34,234 nt of DNA from a virus: positions 1-34,234 of IMG/VR virus record IMGVR_UViG_3300025889_000462; one strand, 5' to 3'. Positions 26,755-34,234 of the stretch are shown piece after piece. The notes beneath the pieces were generated by a model. The model was not told the origin of the DNA. It worked only from the letters and a program-made list of their open reading frames with translations, and ran no database searches. The position numbers were made by a program, and so were the translations under genes. Positions within the stretch are counted from its first letter, which is position 1. Each line of letters starts with the position of its first letter.

Positions 26755-29058
26755 TTAAATACCTTTATTAAATTTTTTAATTAAATCTTCTTGTGAGTCT
26801 TCTTTTAAAGATTTTTTATATTGTTCATATAATCTTTCTTTTGCTTTAGGGTTGTATCTTAATTGTTGTTCAAAAGTACTCATGAAAGTTTCTAAGACAC
26901 CAGCCTCTCTTAATCTTCTCTTCGTATCATTTAAGTCAGTAATTAAGTTATCTTCTAAGGCTTTTAATTTACTTAAGACTGTTTTATCACCACCAAAGAT
27001 AGGGAAGATACCCACAACTTTATCAGCAGCATCTACATCTCGACCTGTTAATCGGTCTGAATCTTTAAATGAGTTTGCTAACGCATAAGTTAAAGTAACT
27101 TCAGCAACCGCTAGTTTTTCTAACTCTTCATCAGTTACTTTTTCTCCTTCTGCAGCAAAAGTAGTTTTAAATCTTTTCTTAGCTTTTTCTTTTAAACTAT
27201 CGTAGTTATATTTCTTTTTAAGTTCATTAGCTCTTTCTTTAGTAAAATACCCATCCTCTAAACCTCTATCAATTGCTCCGAAGAAATCTTTTGTATATGT
27301 ATCTGCTTTACTTGATAATGCTTCATAGTCGCCGCCAAAACCTAAACTTTCAGCTGCAGATCCTAAACGTGATTTAATTAAATTAAGTTTACCACCAACA
27401 CCCGCTGCACCTTTTTTAGTTGTAATAATACTAACCGCATCATTTAAAATGTTTAGTGATTTTGTTTCTTGAGAAAGTTTTCTTCTCAACTTCATTGTGT
27501 TTTCATTAAATGCATTAGCTGCAGGTAATGATTGAACATAGTTTAATCCTTGTTTACCTAAAGCTTCACTAGCTTCGTCTATGCCTACATAACCGCCAGG
27601 TGTTTTAATTTGCACTGTACCATTCTTTAATCTTCTACCTTCGTAGTTATATAAATTACCGTCTTTATCAGCTAATTGAACATGCTCTACACTTGCATCA
27701 ATCATTTTAGCTCCTTTAGCAAGTGCTGACATTTCAGCTGCAGCTGCATCTAAAGCATCACCCATTAATTTATTTTCTATTTCATTTTCTTTTAATTTCA
27801 TAACAGCATAATTACTTACTGCTGGATTTAATGCATTACCAAATACTTCTAATGCTCCGCCTAATCCTGATTTAGTAGTCGTACCACTCATCAAACCAGA
27901 TGCTAATTGTGCTAAAAATACTAAGTTAGCATTAGATGGAGAACGTCCTTCTCTTAATTGTTCTGCAATCTGTCTTGCTCTTGTAATCATATCGGTTGTA
28001 TAAACCTGGCCGTTGACCGTGGTTTGTTTTTTTGGTACCCCGGTTGTTGTAGCTACACCTTTACCATCTCCTAATTTTTTTGGTTCCTCTTTTTTAGGTT
28101 TAATAGCTCCTTCACTCATCTCCACTGTTTTTTGCTGACTGATAGGGGCTATCTTTGGATCTTTAAAAAAGTTAGGTGTATTTTGTGCATAGAATCCATC
28201 ATCTTGTACTGCTCTTTGTGCATCCGCTGGATTTTGAACACCATTATAAACAGATAATAAAATATTACCTGCTTTAGTTGTAGATATACCTGTTAACTTA
28301 GATAAATCTTGAGCTTCTTTTTGTGCTTTTTTAATTTTTTGTTCATTAGACATATTTCTTACGTTTTCTTCTTCGCTCAAACCATATCCAGAGAAGTAAT
28401 CTTCACCCATAGACATCTCATAATTTTGATTTGTATCTAAAGAAGTAAGTTGTTGTATCTGTCTTTCTTTATCTGCAGCAAGTTTTCTTTGTGCTTCTTT
28501 TTCTCTTATATCTTTTAACGCATAATAACTTTGAGGCATGAAGTTTGAGACGTTTCCAAATCTTGTTTCATACGTATTAGTATCTCTATTTAATTTTCCA
28601 TCTAAAATATATTTATTTGCTAAACTGCCTAGACCAGATATTACTCCAGCACCTCTTGTCACTGGATTAAATAAACCTGCTAAAGAACCTATCGTAGACG
28701 TGGTTTCTCCAAGACCTGCGCCTTTACCAAGATTATATAAACCTTGTTGTGCTATTACGTCTGTACCTAAATTTCCAACTCCTCTATAAAATTTAGGACT
28801 TGTGACATCCAAATACTCAGCACCTTTTGCTACATAACCTAATCCTTTTTGAAACATGCCTGGACCTTGTGGTGTGTAAGGACCTTGTCCTGGAATGGTT
28901 ACAGGTACTCTATTTGGATTATATACTGCAGAACCTCCTACAGGTTGTCCTACCATTATCCCTACTTGAGCTCGTATAGGTTTTAGATCACCTTTTTTTA
29001 ATGCAGCGTTTCTAAATAACGGTCTATTTAATACTTTATTAAACTTGTTTCTGTCCAC
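26755..29058 (-). CDS. Large virion protein, probably internal/ejection protein
   Basis: 767 residues, GTG start at 29058 supported by AAGGAG six bases upstream. The N-terminal 170 residues are Gly/Pro-rich with hydrophobic patches (GQGPYTPQGPGMFQKGLGYV). The middle is Lys/Gln/Glu-rich and the C-terminal 300 residues are helical and charged (KERANELKKKYNYDSLKEKA). No catalytic motif is recognised. Position in a block of three large proteins ahead of lysis-like and exonuclease genes suggests an internal virion or tail-tip protein. It overlaps the end of the 348-aa gene by 20 nt. Confidence 0.75.
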   Translation of the reverse strand: MDRNKFNKVLNRPLFRNAALKKGDLKPIRAQVGIMVGQPVGGSAVYNPNRVPVTIPGQGPYTPQGPGMFQKGLGYVAKGAEYLDVTSPKFYRGVGNLGTDVIAQQGLYNLGKGAGLGETTSTIGSLAGLFNPVTRGAGVISGLGSLANKYILDGKLNRDTNTYETRFGNVSNFMPQSYYALKDIREKEAQRKLAADKERQIQQLTSLDTNQNYEMSMGEDYFSGYGLSEEENVRNMSNEQKIKKAQKEAQDLSKLTGISTTKAGNILLSVYNGVQNPADAQRAVQDDGFYAQNTPNFFKDPKIAPISQQKTVEMSEGAIKPKKEEPKKLGDGKGVATTTGVPKKQTTVNGQVYTTDMITRARQIAEQLREGRSPSNANLVFLAQLASGLMSGTTTKSGLGGALEVFGNALNPAVSNYAVMKLKENEIENKLMGDALDAAAAEMSALAKGAKMIDASVEHVQLADKDGNLYNYEGRRLKNGTVQIKTPGGYVGIDEASEALGKQGLNYVQSLPAANAFNENTMKLRRKLSQETKSLNILNDAVSIITTKKGAAGVGGKLNLIKSRLGSAAESLGFGGDYEALSSKADTYTKDFFGAIDRGLEDGYFTKERANELKKKYNYDSLKEKAKKRFKTTFAAEGEKVTDEELEKLAVAEVTLTYALANSFKDSDRLTGRDVDAADKVVGIFPIFGGDKTVLSKLKALEDNLITDLNDTKRRLREAGVLETFMSTFEQQLRYNPKAKERLYEQYKKSLKEDSQEDLIKKFNKGI

Positions 29059-30085
29059 CTGTCACTCCTTGGTAAGCTGCAAAGGCACCAATACCGGTTC
29101 CAATGGATTGTGCCAAAGGACTTGTTTGAGGAGCAGTTGCAGTAGTTATACCTGACTGTGATGTAGGTCCAGCAGCATAAATATTTTTTAAGAACTCTAA
29201 TCTTTGGTATGGTTCGTATTGCTGTTGTAGTGTTGATTGTCTTTGAGCATCTAATGTAGCTTGAGCAAGTTGTCTTTGTACTCCACCAGCAGCCATTAAT
29301 TGACTAATATCATTTCCAGCCATTGTTTGTTGAGTTACTCCAAGAGCTCCTAATTGTTGAGCACCTTGTAATCCAAGTTGTTGTTGGTTTTGTGCTGCTT
29401 GTAAAGCTGTGCCAAATCCTTGTTGTTGAGCTAAACCCATTTTTTCTAAAGTTCTACCTTGTAGTTCTGCTCTTTGAACACCTTCTCTACCACCACCAAA
29501 AGCTCCTGACAGAATTGCTTGATCTGCAATTCCTTGTTGCATAATTTGCCCTTGTCTTGCAATTTCTCCTGTAACATATTGTTGATAAGGATTTAAAAAT
29601 TGAGAAATGTTAGGTCCTGCTAAAGCTGTTTGAGCAGCATTAATTCCTGATTGCACTGTAGGAGCACCTACTCCTGTTACTCCAGCTGCTTGCATACCTC
29701 TTGATTCTAATCCGCCAAGTCCCGCAATTTGCATTGCAGGTAATTTTTCAGGAGTTCTAGTAAGATCATAAGCAAGATCCATTAATTCTAACTTACGTTC
29801 TTCAATACCTGGTGCTTCTCTTACAAAAGAAGTAGTAGTAGAAGGAGCAGATCCACCACCGCCTCCACCACCAAAATATTGTTTTAATCCTGTTTCAGGG
29901 TTGATAGTTCCTGAACCCCCAAACATTTTTAATATTCTAGCCTCAAATTTATTAATGTGGGCTAGTTCAGTGTCTCCTTTAACACCTTTACCGGATATAT
30001 CTTCATATAAAAATTTAAATAGTTCTACTTTATCTTTAGTAGATAATTTATTTTTTATTTCATTTATTAGGTTACTAGAATTCAT
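29039..30085 (-). CDS. Gln/Ala/Gly-rich virion protein
   Basis: 348 residues. After a helical N-terminus comes a run of seven glycines (residues 72-78), then a long low-complexity helical region with NISQFLNPYQQYVTGEIARQ and SGAFGGGREGVQRAELQ. The NPY-QQ-V/SGAFGG-R pattern is one I recall from a widespread phage virion protein, comparable in role to T7 gp14 (ejection protein). The Gln-rich middle (QQLGLQGAQQLGALGVTQQ) predicts extended coiled helices. The ATG at 30085 overlaps the acetyltransferase stop (ATGA). Confidence 0.78.
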   Translation of the reverse strand: MNSSNLINEIKNKLSTKDKVELFKFLYEDISGKGVKGDTELAHINKFEARILKMFGGSGTINPETGLKQYFGGGGGGGSAPSTTTSFVREAPGIEERKLELMDLAYDLTRTPEKLPAMQIAGLGGLESRGMQAAGVTGVGAPTVQSGINAAQTALAGPNISQFLNPYQQYVTGEIARQGQIMQQGIADQAILSGAFGGGREGVQRAELQGRTLEKMGLAQQQGFGTALQAAQNQQQLGLQGAQQLGALGVTQQTMAGNDISQLMAAGGVQRQLAQATLDAQRQSTLQQQYEPYQRLEFLKNIYAAGPTSQSGITTATAPQTSPLAQSIGTGIGAFAAYQGVTGGQKQV

Positions 30086-30498
30086 AACTTTTTCTCCAAT
30101 TGGACGTGTGTTTTATGGAATCCTCTTGATTTGAGTATTCTTTCCCAACCTGGTCTTGCGAAAATTTCCATCTTCTTACAGCCTTCTGATTTAGCCCATT
30201 CGCATATCTGATCCATGTAGCTAAACCAACGCTCATATTGCTCACCAGTCGTAATCCTAAGATCGCACACTTTAAAATTAGGGTACTGACGAATTTCTGT
30301 GATACATACACAAATGACTTTGTTATCTTCTCCATCGACAGCCATCCATAATTGCATATGACCGCCTTCAAGAAATTCCAGTATGTCTTTCGCATCGTAT
30401 CCTCCGTGTTCCCTACATGCTGCATCGACTAATTTTTCTGCTAATGGCCATACTTTTTTTACCTGGTCTTTAGTGAAGTTTATTAGTTCTGTTTGCAT
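30082..30498 (-). CDS. GNAT-like acetyltransferase
   Basis: 138 residues. The order LWMAVDGEDNKVICVCITEI (strands 2-4), then CDLRITTGEQYERWFSYMDQ, ICEWAKSEGCKKMEIFARPG and WERILKSRGF fits the GNAT fold, with the typical ending strand-GF. The acetyl-CoA loop motif Q/RxxGxG/A is not well conserved, so activity is uncertain. Phages with this type often carry it between virion genes; it may modify a virion or host protein. It overlaps the upstream Gly-rich gene by 29 nt and the next start in ATGA. No SD was seen. Confidence 0.75.
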   Translation of the reverse strand: MQTELINFTKDQVKKVWPLAEKLVDAACREHGGYDAKDILEFLEGGHMQLWMAVDGEDNKVICVCITEIRQYPNFKVCDLRITTGEQYERWFSYMDQICEWAKSEGCKKMEIFARPGWERILKSRGFHKTHVQLEKKL

Positions 30499-31567
30499 TT
30501 AATAAGTCAAATATTCTTTTAAACCTTGCTTGTTGTTCATAAAAATATTTGGCACCTTTTTCTCTCATTTCTTTTTCATTTTTAGGATTTGCACCTGCAA
30601 GAATACCGGCACCTAATACACCATCAGTTCTTGTAACAAATTCTCCGTCAGCTAATTGAGCTAACATAGTATCTTCATCTTTACTTCCGTTTCCGGTTCC
30701 ATCTTCAATATAGCCACTAGCTCTTTTATAATTGTTAGAATCGTTTTCATCATGAGTTAATTTAGACGGAAGATAATTAATTCCTCCTGTAGCAAAAGAA
30801 GCTAAACCACCTTCAGCATATTTTTTTGGATAAAATGTTTGTTCTGTAAATGCATAAGGTTGTCGTGTAGGATATAATGTTTCAGGTGTTTCCTGCATCG
30901 CTACTTCTACTACTTGTCCTGTTACAGGATCAATTCTTTGCATTCCTCCTCTTGCCTCTCTTAACTCTGGATAATTAATATTATAAGAAGGAGCATACAT
31001 GGTTGTTGGTTGTGCTTTAAATGCACCTGTAGCATATAATAGTGCAGGTACACCAAATAAGGTAGCACCTTTTGCAATTTTATTTATATCATATTCATTG
31101 CCTGTTTTAAAAAGTCCTGTTATTTTATCCATAACGCCTGCATCTTTATTTGCGTTATTTATTTGTTTTGCAACATTAAATTCTTTTCCTGTTGTATAAA
31201 GATCATCTATGCTCTCAGCATCTGAAGGTACTGTTTTAATTCCAGTATTTGTTGCTCGTGGTATTGGAATGAGTGGCTCATCAACACCTGGTATTTTATA
31301 TTGACTCGCTAAAGACATAGCTAATGCGGGAGGTACTCCTAATTTTTTTCCAATTCTTCCAGCAACACCTTGTTTAACGGATTGTGTAAGTAATTGTTGT
31401 AAACCTTGTTTTGTACCCATACTTTCAATCGCTGCTGCAGGTGTCAGAAAAGAAAGACCGCCAGATAAAAGACCTTGTCTAAAAGCGTCTTTAGTATCCA
31501 TACCCGCAAGTTTACTGCCTAAAAAGCCAGCTCCTCCTGATATCAAAGCAAATGTTATTGGATCCAT
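30470..31567 (-). CDS. Virion protein with Gly-rich GEFV-type C-terminal domain
   Basis: 365 residues. The N-terminus is Gly/Ala-rich and hydrophobic (MDPITFALISGGAGFLGSKL). Residues about 245-345 carry GGLASFATGGINYLP, DGTGNGSKDEDTMLAQLADG, GEFVTRTDGVLGAGILAGAN and MREKGAKYFYEQQ. This is the widespread phage motif DGPGTGTSDSIPAxLSDGEFV...GAGxGDxxxGAxxMY found in virion-associated proteins of unknown role. The C-terminus is basic. The ATG at 31567 has only a weak TAGG SD. It lies between the glycosyltransferases and the internal virion protein genes. Confidence 0.8.
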   Translation of the reverse strand: MDPITFALISGGAGFLGSKLAGMDTKDAFRQGLLSGGLSFLTPAAAIESMGTKQGLQQLLTQSVKQGVAGRIGKKLGVPPALAMSLASQYKIPGVDEPLIPIPRATNTGIKTVPSDAESIDDLYTTGKEFNVAKQINNANKDAGVMDKITGLFKTGNEYDINKIAKGATLFGVPALLYATGAFKAQPTTMYAPSYNINYPELREARGGMQRIDPVTGQVVEVAMQETPETLYPTRQPYAFTEQTFYPKKYAEGGLASFATGGINYLPSKLTHDENDSNNYKRASGYIEDGTGNGSKDEDTMLAQLADGEFVTRTDGVLGAGILAGANPKNEKEMREKGAKYFYEQQARFKRIFDLLNANRTNKLH

Positions 31568-31599
31568 AATTTATTAATACCTATTTTCCTGATTTTATC

Positions 31600-32427
31600 T
31601 TATTTATCAGGGAGTATCAACTCATCAAGAAATCTTCCTGTATATTGGTGCTCTCCTACATGGGTAATGTAGTCACTGATCCAAGCATGGCATTTACCAC
31701 CTATATCTTTCCATCTTTTACAGAAAGCAAAGTCTTCTCCTAAATAAGTATGTTTTTCAGGGTCAAACAAGGTATCAAAGAAATTCCACATATGAGTTAA
31801 TGTTTCACTCTTACCATTAACCACTTGTTTTTGATCGATTGACATATGGGGATAAGCATCTATCATTTTATTAAATACAGATCTTTTTATCATCATAAAT
31901 CCAGTAGGAGAATGGGTAACTTCAATAACACCTTTTTGTATATGAATAGACTTTGGATCTGCTACTTTAAATGGATATCTATAAAATGATTTATTCCTTA
32001 AATCTTCAACTGTTTTAATTTTACCTTCTTTAATTCTATCTAATCCTTTTTCCCAACACATATCTTTTAATGGATAAGGAATAGAAATAACATCTTTATC
32101 TGCCTCAAGTAGTCTTCCCGCCGCTCCTCCATTAAATGAAATATCAGAATCAATAAACAATAAATGAGTAAATTCTTTTTTCTTTAAAAACTCTGCAACA
32201 CACATATTTCTTCCTGATGTCACAAGAGAACATTTCATTATTTGAAATCCAATTTTAACTTTATTATAAAAACACCATTTTTGTAATTCTAATAAAGCTT
32301 GTGTATAATGTATGCTGCAATCACTATGCACAGGAGTTGCAACCATAATTGCATATTTACTTAAATTTGTTTCTGGTGCCGTTGGTCGTTGTTCTTTATC
32401 AAACCATATCGGTTCATGATTTTGCAT
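31600..32427 (-). CDS. GT-A-type glycosyltransferase-like protein
   Basis: 275 residues. The fold reads as GT-A: KYAIMVATPVHSDCSIHYTQ, then HLLFIDSDISFNGGAAGRLL with the metal-binding DSD (93-95), GFMMIKRSVFNKM and, near the end, YLGEDFAFCKRWKDIGGKCH followed by DYITHVGEHQYTG. The GEDFAFCKR segment matches the acceptor-site ED motif of family 2-like enzymes. Probably transfers a sugar to a phage or host glycan or protein. The ATG at 32427 has GGAG upstream and overlaps the next glycosyltransferase gene by 14 nt. Confidence 0.85.
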   Translation of the reverse strand: MQNHEPIWFDKEQRPTAPETNLSKYAIMVATPVHSDCSIHYTQALLELQKWCFYNKVKIGFQIMKCSLVTSGRNMCVAEFLKKKEFTHLLFIDSDISFNGGAAGRLLEADKDVISIPYPLKDMCWEKGLDRIKEGKIKTVEDLRNKSFYRYPFKVADPKSIHIQKGVIEVTHSPTGFMMIKRSVFNKMIDAYPHMSIDQKQVVNGKSETLTHMWNFFDTLFDPEKHTYLGEDFAFCKRWKDIGGKCHAWISDYITHVGEHQYTGRFLDELILPDK

Positions 32428-33343
32428 TTGATGCTCCTGTTAAAAAGTTAGTCCACTCATGACTTCTGTTTTTCCAATTATAGAATTTTTCGTAAAATTT
32501 TTGTTGTGATGTTAACAGTTCTTGCATTCCTGGTTCATGTAATTGGTTTACAATACCTTCTATTGCATAAGCAAAATGTTGTGCTAACATTTTATAATCA
32601 CTTTGATATTGAACATAAAGAGGCCATTCTGAACAAGTTTCGTATAGTGCTCCGTAGTTTGTAACAATTCCATATAAGCCATTTGCTAATGCTTCAATAG
32701 CAGATATACATGAGGTTTCTTCCCAAATATTAGGATAAACATAAAGATGATAATTAGTAATATTTTTTAAAATTGTTTCATTACTAGCAAATCCAAGATA
32801 ATTAACATTTTTAATTTGTCTTGCTTGTTCAAATAATGGTTCATACAAATCTTTATGTGCTTCATCAAAAGTAGATCCGTAAATTTGAGTAGAAGAATAT
32901 ACATCACAAGTAATTAAAGGATTTTTAATCAATTGCATTGCTCCTAATAAGACATTTAATCCTCTCCAAGGTGTGGAGGTAAATAACATTTTTACAGGTT
33001 GTCCTTTTTGATATACAGCTCTTCCATGAAATTGATCTACCGCATTTTTAATTACAGTGCATTTATGAGCAGGTAATTTAAACACCATTCTGTATTTTTC
33101 CGCACACCAATGACTATTAAATACGTACCAATCATATTTATCGTGGTTAGATTTATCTTTCATCCACGGAGCTACATTAGGTTGATCGTATGAATTTTGT
33201 ATCCAAAGTATGTTAATTTTGTTTTTTGATAATGGTTCTTTTTCAGGAACCGAAGTTGTGATTTGAAAATTATTTAATAATTTATTATCTACGTATTTAT
33301 ACAGTAGATTATACTGTAGTTCCGTACCGCCGATAGGTTTCAT
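32414..33343 (-). CDS. GT-B (group 1/GT4-like) glycosyltransferase
   Basis: 309 residues. IGGTELQYNLL near the N-terminus is the donor/acceptor loop typical of group 1 enzymes, although the usual preceding strand is short. YVYPNIWEETSCISAIEALA (201-220) contains the E-x7-E motif (Glu209, Glu217), followed by GLYGIVTNYGALYET. It is shorter than typical GT4 enzymes (about 350-400) at the N-terminus. It probably glycosylates together with the GT-A neighbour. The ATG at 33343 has a weak AAGAAG SD. Virion or tail proteins just upstream are possible targets. Confidence 0.87.
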   Translation of the reverse strand: MKPIGGTELQYNLLYKYVDNKLLNNFQITTSVPEKEPLSKNKINILWIQNSYDQPNVAPWMKDKSNHDKYDWYVFNSHWCAEKYRMVFKLPAHKCTVIKNAVDQFHGRAVYQKGQPVKMLFTSTPWRGLNVLLGAMQLIKNPLITCDVYSSTQIYGSTFDEAHKDLYEPLFEQARQIKNVNYLGFASNETILKNITNYHLYVYPNIWEETSCISAIEALANGLYGIVTNYGALYETCSEWPLYVQYQSDYKMLAQHFAYAIEGIVNQLHEPGMQELLTSQQKFYEKFYNWKNRSHEWTNFLTGASNAKS

Positions 33344-33346
33344 GCA

Positions 33347-33547
33347 CTACTTCTTTATAGTATCACCTTTGGTATGTAAAGAAGCAACTGTAATTTCTAA
33401 ATCTTGTCTAAAATCATCTGCTGTTGTATCTGTAACTGGATTTGCTACATCTGCATCAAATGCAGCTTTATTTTCGTACACAACACCAGTTCTTTTATTT
33501 TTAACAATTTCTTTTGCAATTGCTGGTATTTTTGTTATTTCATTCAT
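33347..33547 (-). CDS. Small hypothetical virion-region protein
   Basis: 66 residues: MNEITKIPAIAKEIVKNKRT, then GVVYENKAAFDADVANPVTD and TTADDFRQDLEITVASL. The block KNKRTGxVYxxxxxAxxDVxxPxTDTT is one I recall from small conserved phage proteins near tail genes; function unknown. The ATG at 33547 overlaps the stop of the basic 45-aa gene (ATGA) and has AAGGA nine bases upstream. Confidence 0.75.
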   Translation of the reverse strand: MNEITKIPAIAKEIVKNKRTGVVYENKAAFDADVANPVTDTTADDFRQDLEITVASLHTKGDTIKK

Positions 33548-33681
33548 CTTGGTTTTCCTTGGCCTCTTCTTGGTTTCTTTGTATAACTTTTATTTGGTCT
33601 TTTGGCAACCCTTCCTGGTCTTTTTTTTCTTTTCTTTTTAATAAAATTATTAACACCAAAACCTTTTGCTTTTTTAGCCAT
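33544..33681 (-). CDS. 45-aa very basic protein
   Basis: Composed mostly of Lys and Arg with Gly/Pro (NNFIKKKRKKRPGRVAKRPN, then KSYTKKPRRGQGKPR). Small KR-rich proteins with the RPGRxAKxPNKxYxKKPxRGQG pattern recur, as I recall, beside tail genes in marine podoviruses. The composition suggests nucleic-acid or DNA-core binding inside the virion, which is inference. The ATG at 33681 overlaps the previous stop by 8 nt, and its stop overlaps the next start. Confidence 0.68.
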   Translation of the reverse strand: MAKKAKGFGVNNFIKKKRKKRPGRVAKRPNKSYTKKPRRGQGKPR

Positions 33682-34012
33682 TTTGATCGTCCCTTGATAT
33701 TTCTAGTATAGAACATACTGCAGTTACATTTGTAGTGTCTGAGGTTTGTGCTAATAAAGAATCATTTTCCTCTAGAATAATAGGTCCTTTTGCAAAGTTA
33801 CAAATGGTGGGTCCTGAAATAACTCCGTGAGCAATTCGATAAGTAGTTAAACCACTGTTATCTAAAATAAAGAAATCTACATTTTTACTTCCACCTGTAT
33901 TTGTAACTTGCATATTTTGAATAACTGCACGTCCGTTGGACGGTGCTGTGTATACTGATACAGCAGCAGTTGTTGTAGGTGCGTAGAATGCGTTTTTATA
34001 AAAATTAGCCAT
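33674..34012 (-). CDS. Small beta-rich virion protein
   Basis: 112 residues: MANFYKNAFYAPTTTAAVSV, then YTAPSNGRAVIQNMQVTNTG and SGPTICNFAKGPIILEENDS. The arrangement of short strands with a polar, charged C-terminus is that of a beta-sandwich decoration or tail protein; the MANFYKNAF start recurs in marine phages, as I recall, without a proven role. The ATG at 34012 overlaps the previous gene by 8 nt. Confidence 0.75.
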   Translation of the reverse strand: MANFYKNAFYAPTTTAAVSVYTAPSNGRAVIQNMQVTNTGGSKNVDFFILDNSGLTTYRIAHGVISGPTICNFAKGPIILEENDSLLAQTSDTTNVTAVCSILEISRDDQNG

Positions 34013-34234
34013 TTGTTAAATCTACCCATTTTAATGTACCACAGACATCATCTCCATTAGATGCACCTTTAGCACATAGTGTTATTGTATCAGAAACTCC
34101 AGCAATCGTTTGACCTATTTGATATTGAAAGTTAAATCCGTCTTGTGCAAAAGCTAAACTATTGGCACCTTTACCAGATAAATAAGCTTGCCCAATCACA
34201 GTTCCACCTGTTATTGTTTTTGTTCCTGTTAAAT
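34005..34234 (-). CDS. Beta-rich virion-like protein, N-terminus cut by the right edge
   Basis: The frame is open to the window edge, so the GTG at 34199 is not taken as the start. At least 75 residues are visible: LTGTKTITGGTVIGQAYLSG, then FAQDGFNFQYQIGQTIAGVS and CAKGASNGDDVCGTLKWVDL. Repeated Thr/Gly strand motifs suggest a fibre, decoration or adhesin-type virion protein. No homologue is recognised. Confidence 0.7.
   Translation of the reverse strand, partial: LTGTKTITGGTVIGQAYLSGKGANSLAFAQDGFNFQYQIGQTIAGVSDTITLCAKGASNGDDVCGTLKWVDLTNG

Noticed and set aside
30075-30425. Leftward 116-codon frame overlapping the acetyltransferase
   Set aside because: A frame-shifted shadow of the GNAT-like gene, which has the recognisable fold and the proper ATGA junction.

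Overview
The window looks like part of the genome of a tailed double-stranded DNA phage (Caudoviricetes), seen as 34 kb of tightly packed genes with many ATGA, TAATG and 8-nt start/stop overlaps. It carries a large and a small terminase subunit, a T7/Pol I-type DNA polymerase with an exonuclease domain, a primase-polymerase, two helicases, a RecB/Cas4-type exonuclease, large virion-interior proteins and small tail or decoration proteins. The AT-rich composition, the phage Hsp20, the PAPS-reductase-like protein, the FkbM methyltransferases, the DUF3310 protein and the recurring Gly-rich GEFV-type virion domain recall, from memory only, marine podoviruses of the HMO-2011/pelagiphage kind infecting low-GC alphaproteobacteria. 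No integrase, tRNA, RNA polymerase, portal or major capsid gene was seen; portal, capsid and tail genes probably lie past the right edge.

Nearly everything is transcribed leftwards (minus strand). Read in that direction: 34234-30470 holds small virion proteins, a very basic 45-aa protein, two glycosyltransferases and a Gly-rich virion protein; 30498-23663 holds an acetyltransferase and three large presumed internal virion/ejection proteins; 23670-22038 holds an XhlA-like coiled-coil/membrane protein, a RecB/Cas4-type nuclease, Hsp20, a 13-codon ORF and a small acidic protein whose ribosome-binding site is buried in a hairpin. A lone rightward SNF2-type helicase (20456-21883) separates this from the replication operon (20383-11405): coiled-coil protein, possible ssDNA-binding protein, primase-polymerase, UvrD-like helicase, DUF3310, PAPS-reductase-like protein, two FkbM methyltransferases, DNA polymerase and a 51-aa membrane protein. 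A short rightward operon (10685-11352) of small unknown proteins follows.

The segment 10595-7850 holds small regulatory-looking genes (ParB-like, ribbon-helix-helix-like) and membrane microproteins. The 498-bp gap at 7352-7849 is the richest non-coding stretch: a cluster of GTAC palindromes and two candidate rightward small RNAs, each with its own sigma70-like promoter and terminator hairpin. Left of it come the terminase small subunit (6573-7079), a metallopeptidase and a VRR-NUC nuclease. Then 5830-2585 is an accessory zone of small cassettes, partly higher in GC, each with its own promoter carrying a shared TAGTTGGGA-type motif and separated by a dispersed intergenic repeat family. After it come the large terminase subunit (897-2504) and two small Gly-rich proteins, the last cut by the left edge. 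The accessory zone thus lies between the two terminase genes.

All assignments come from reading motifs by eye; no database search was run. Starts differing from the longest ORF were chosen from visible Shine-Dalgarno (SD) sequences or start/stop overlaps.
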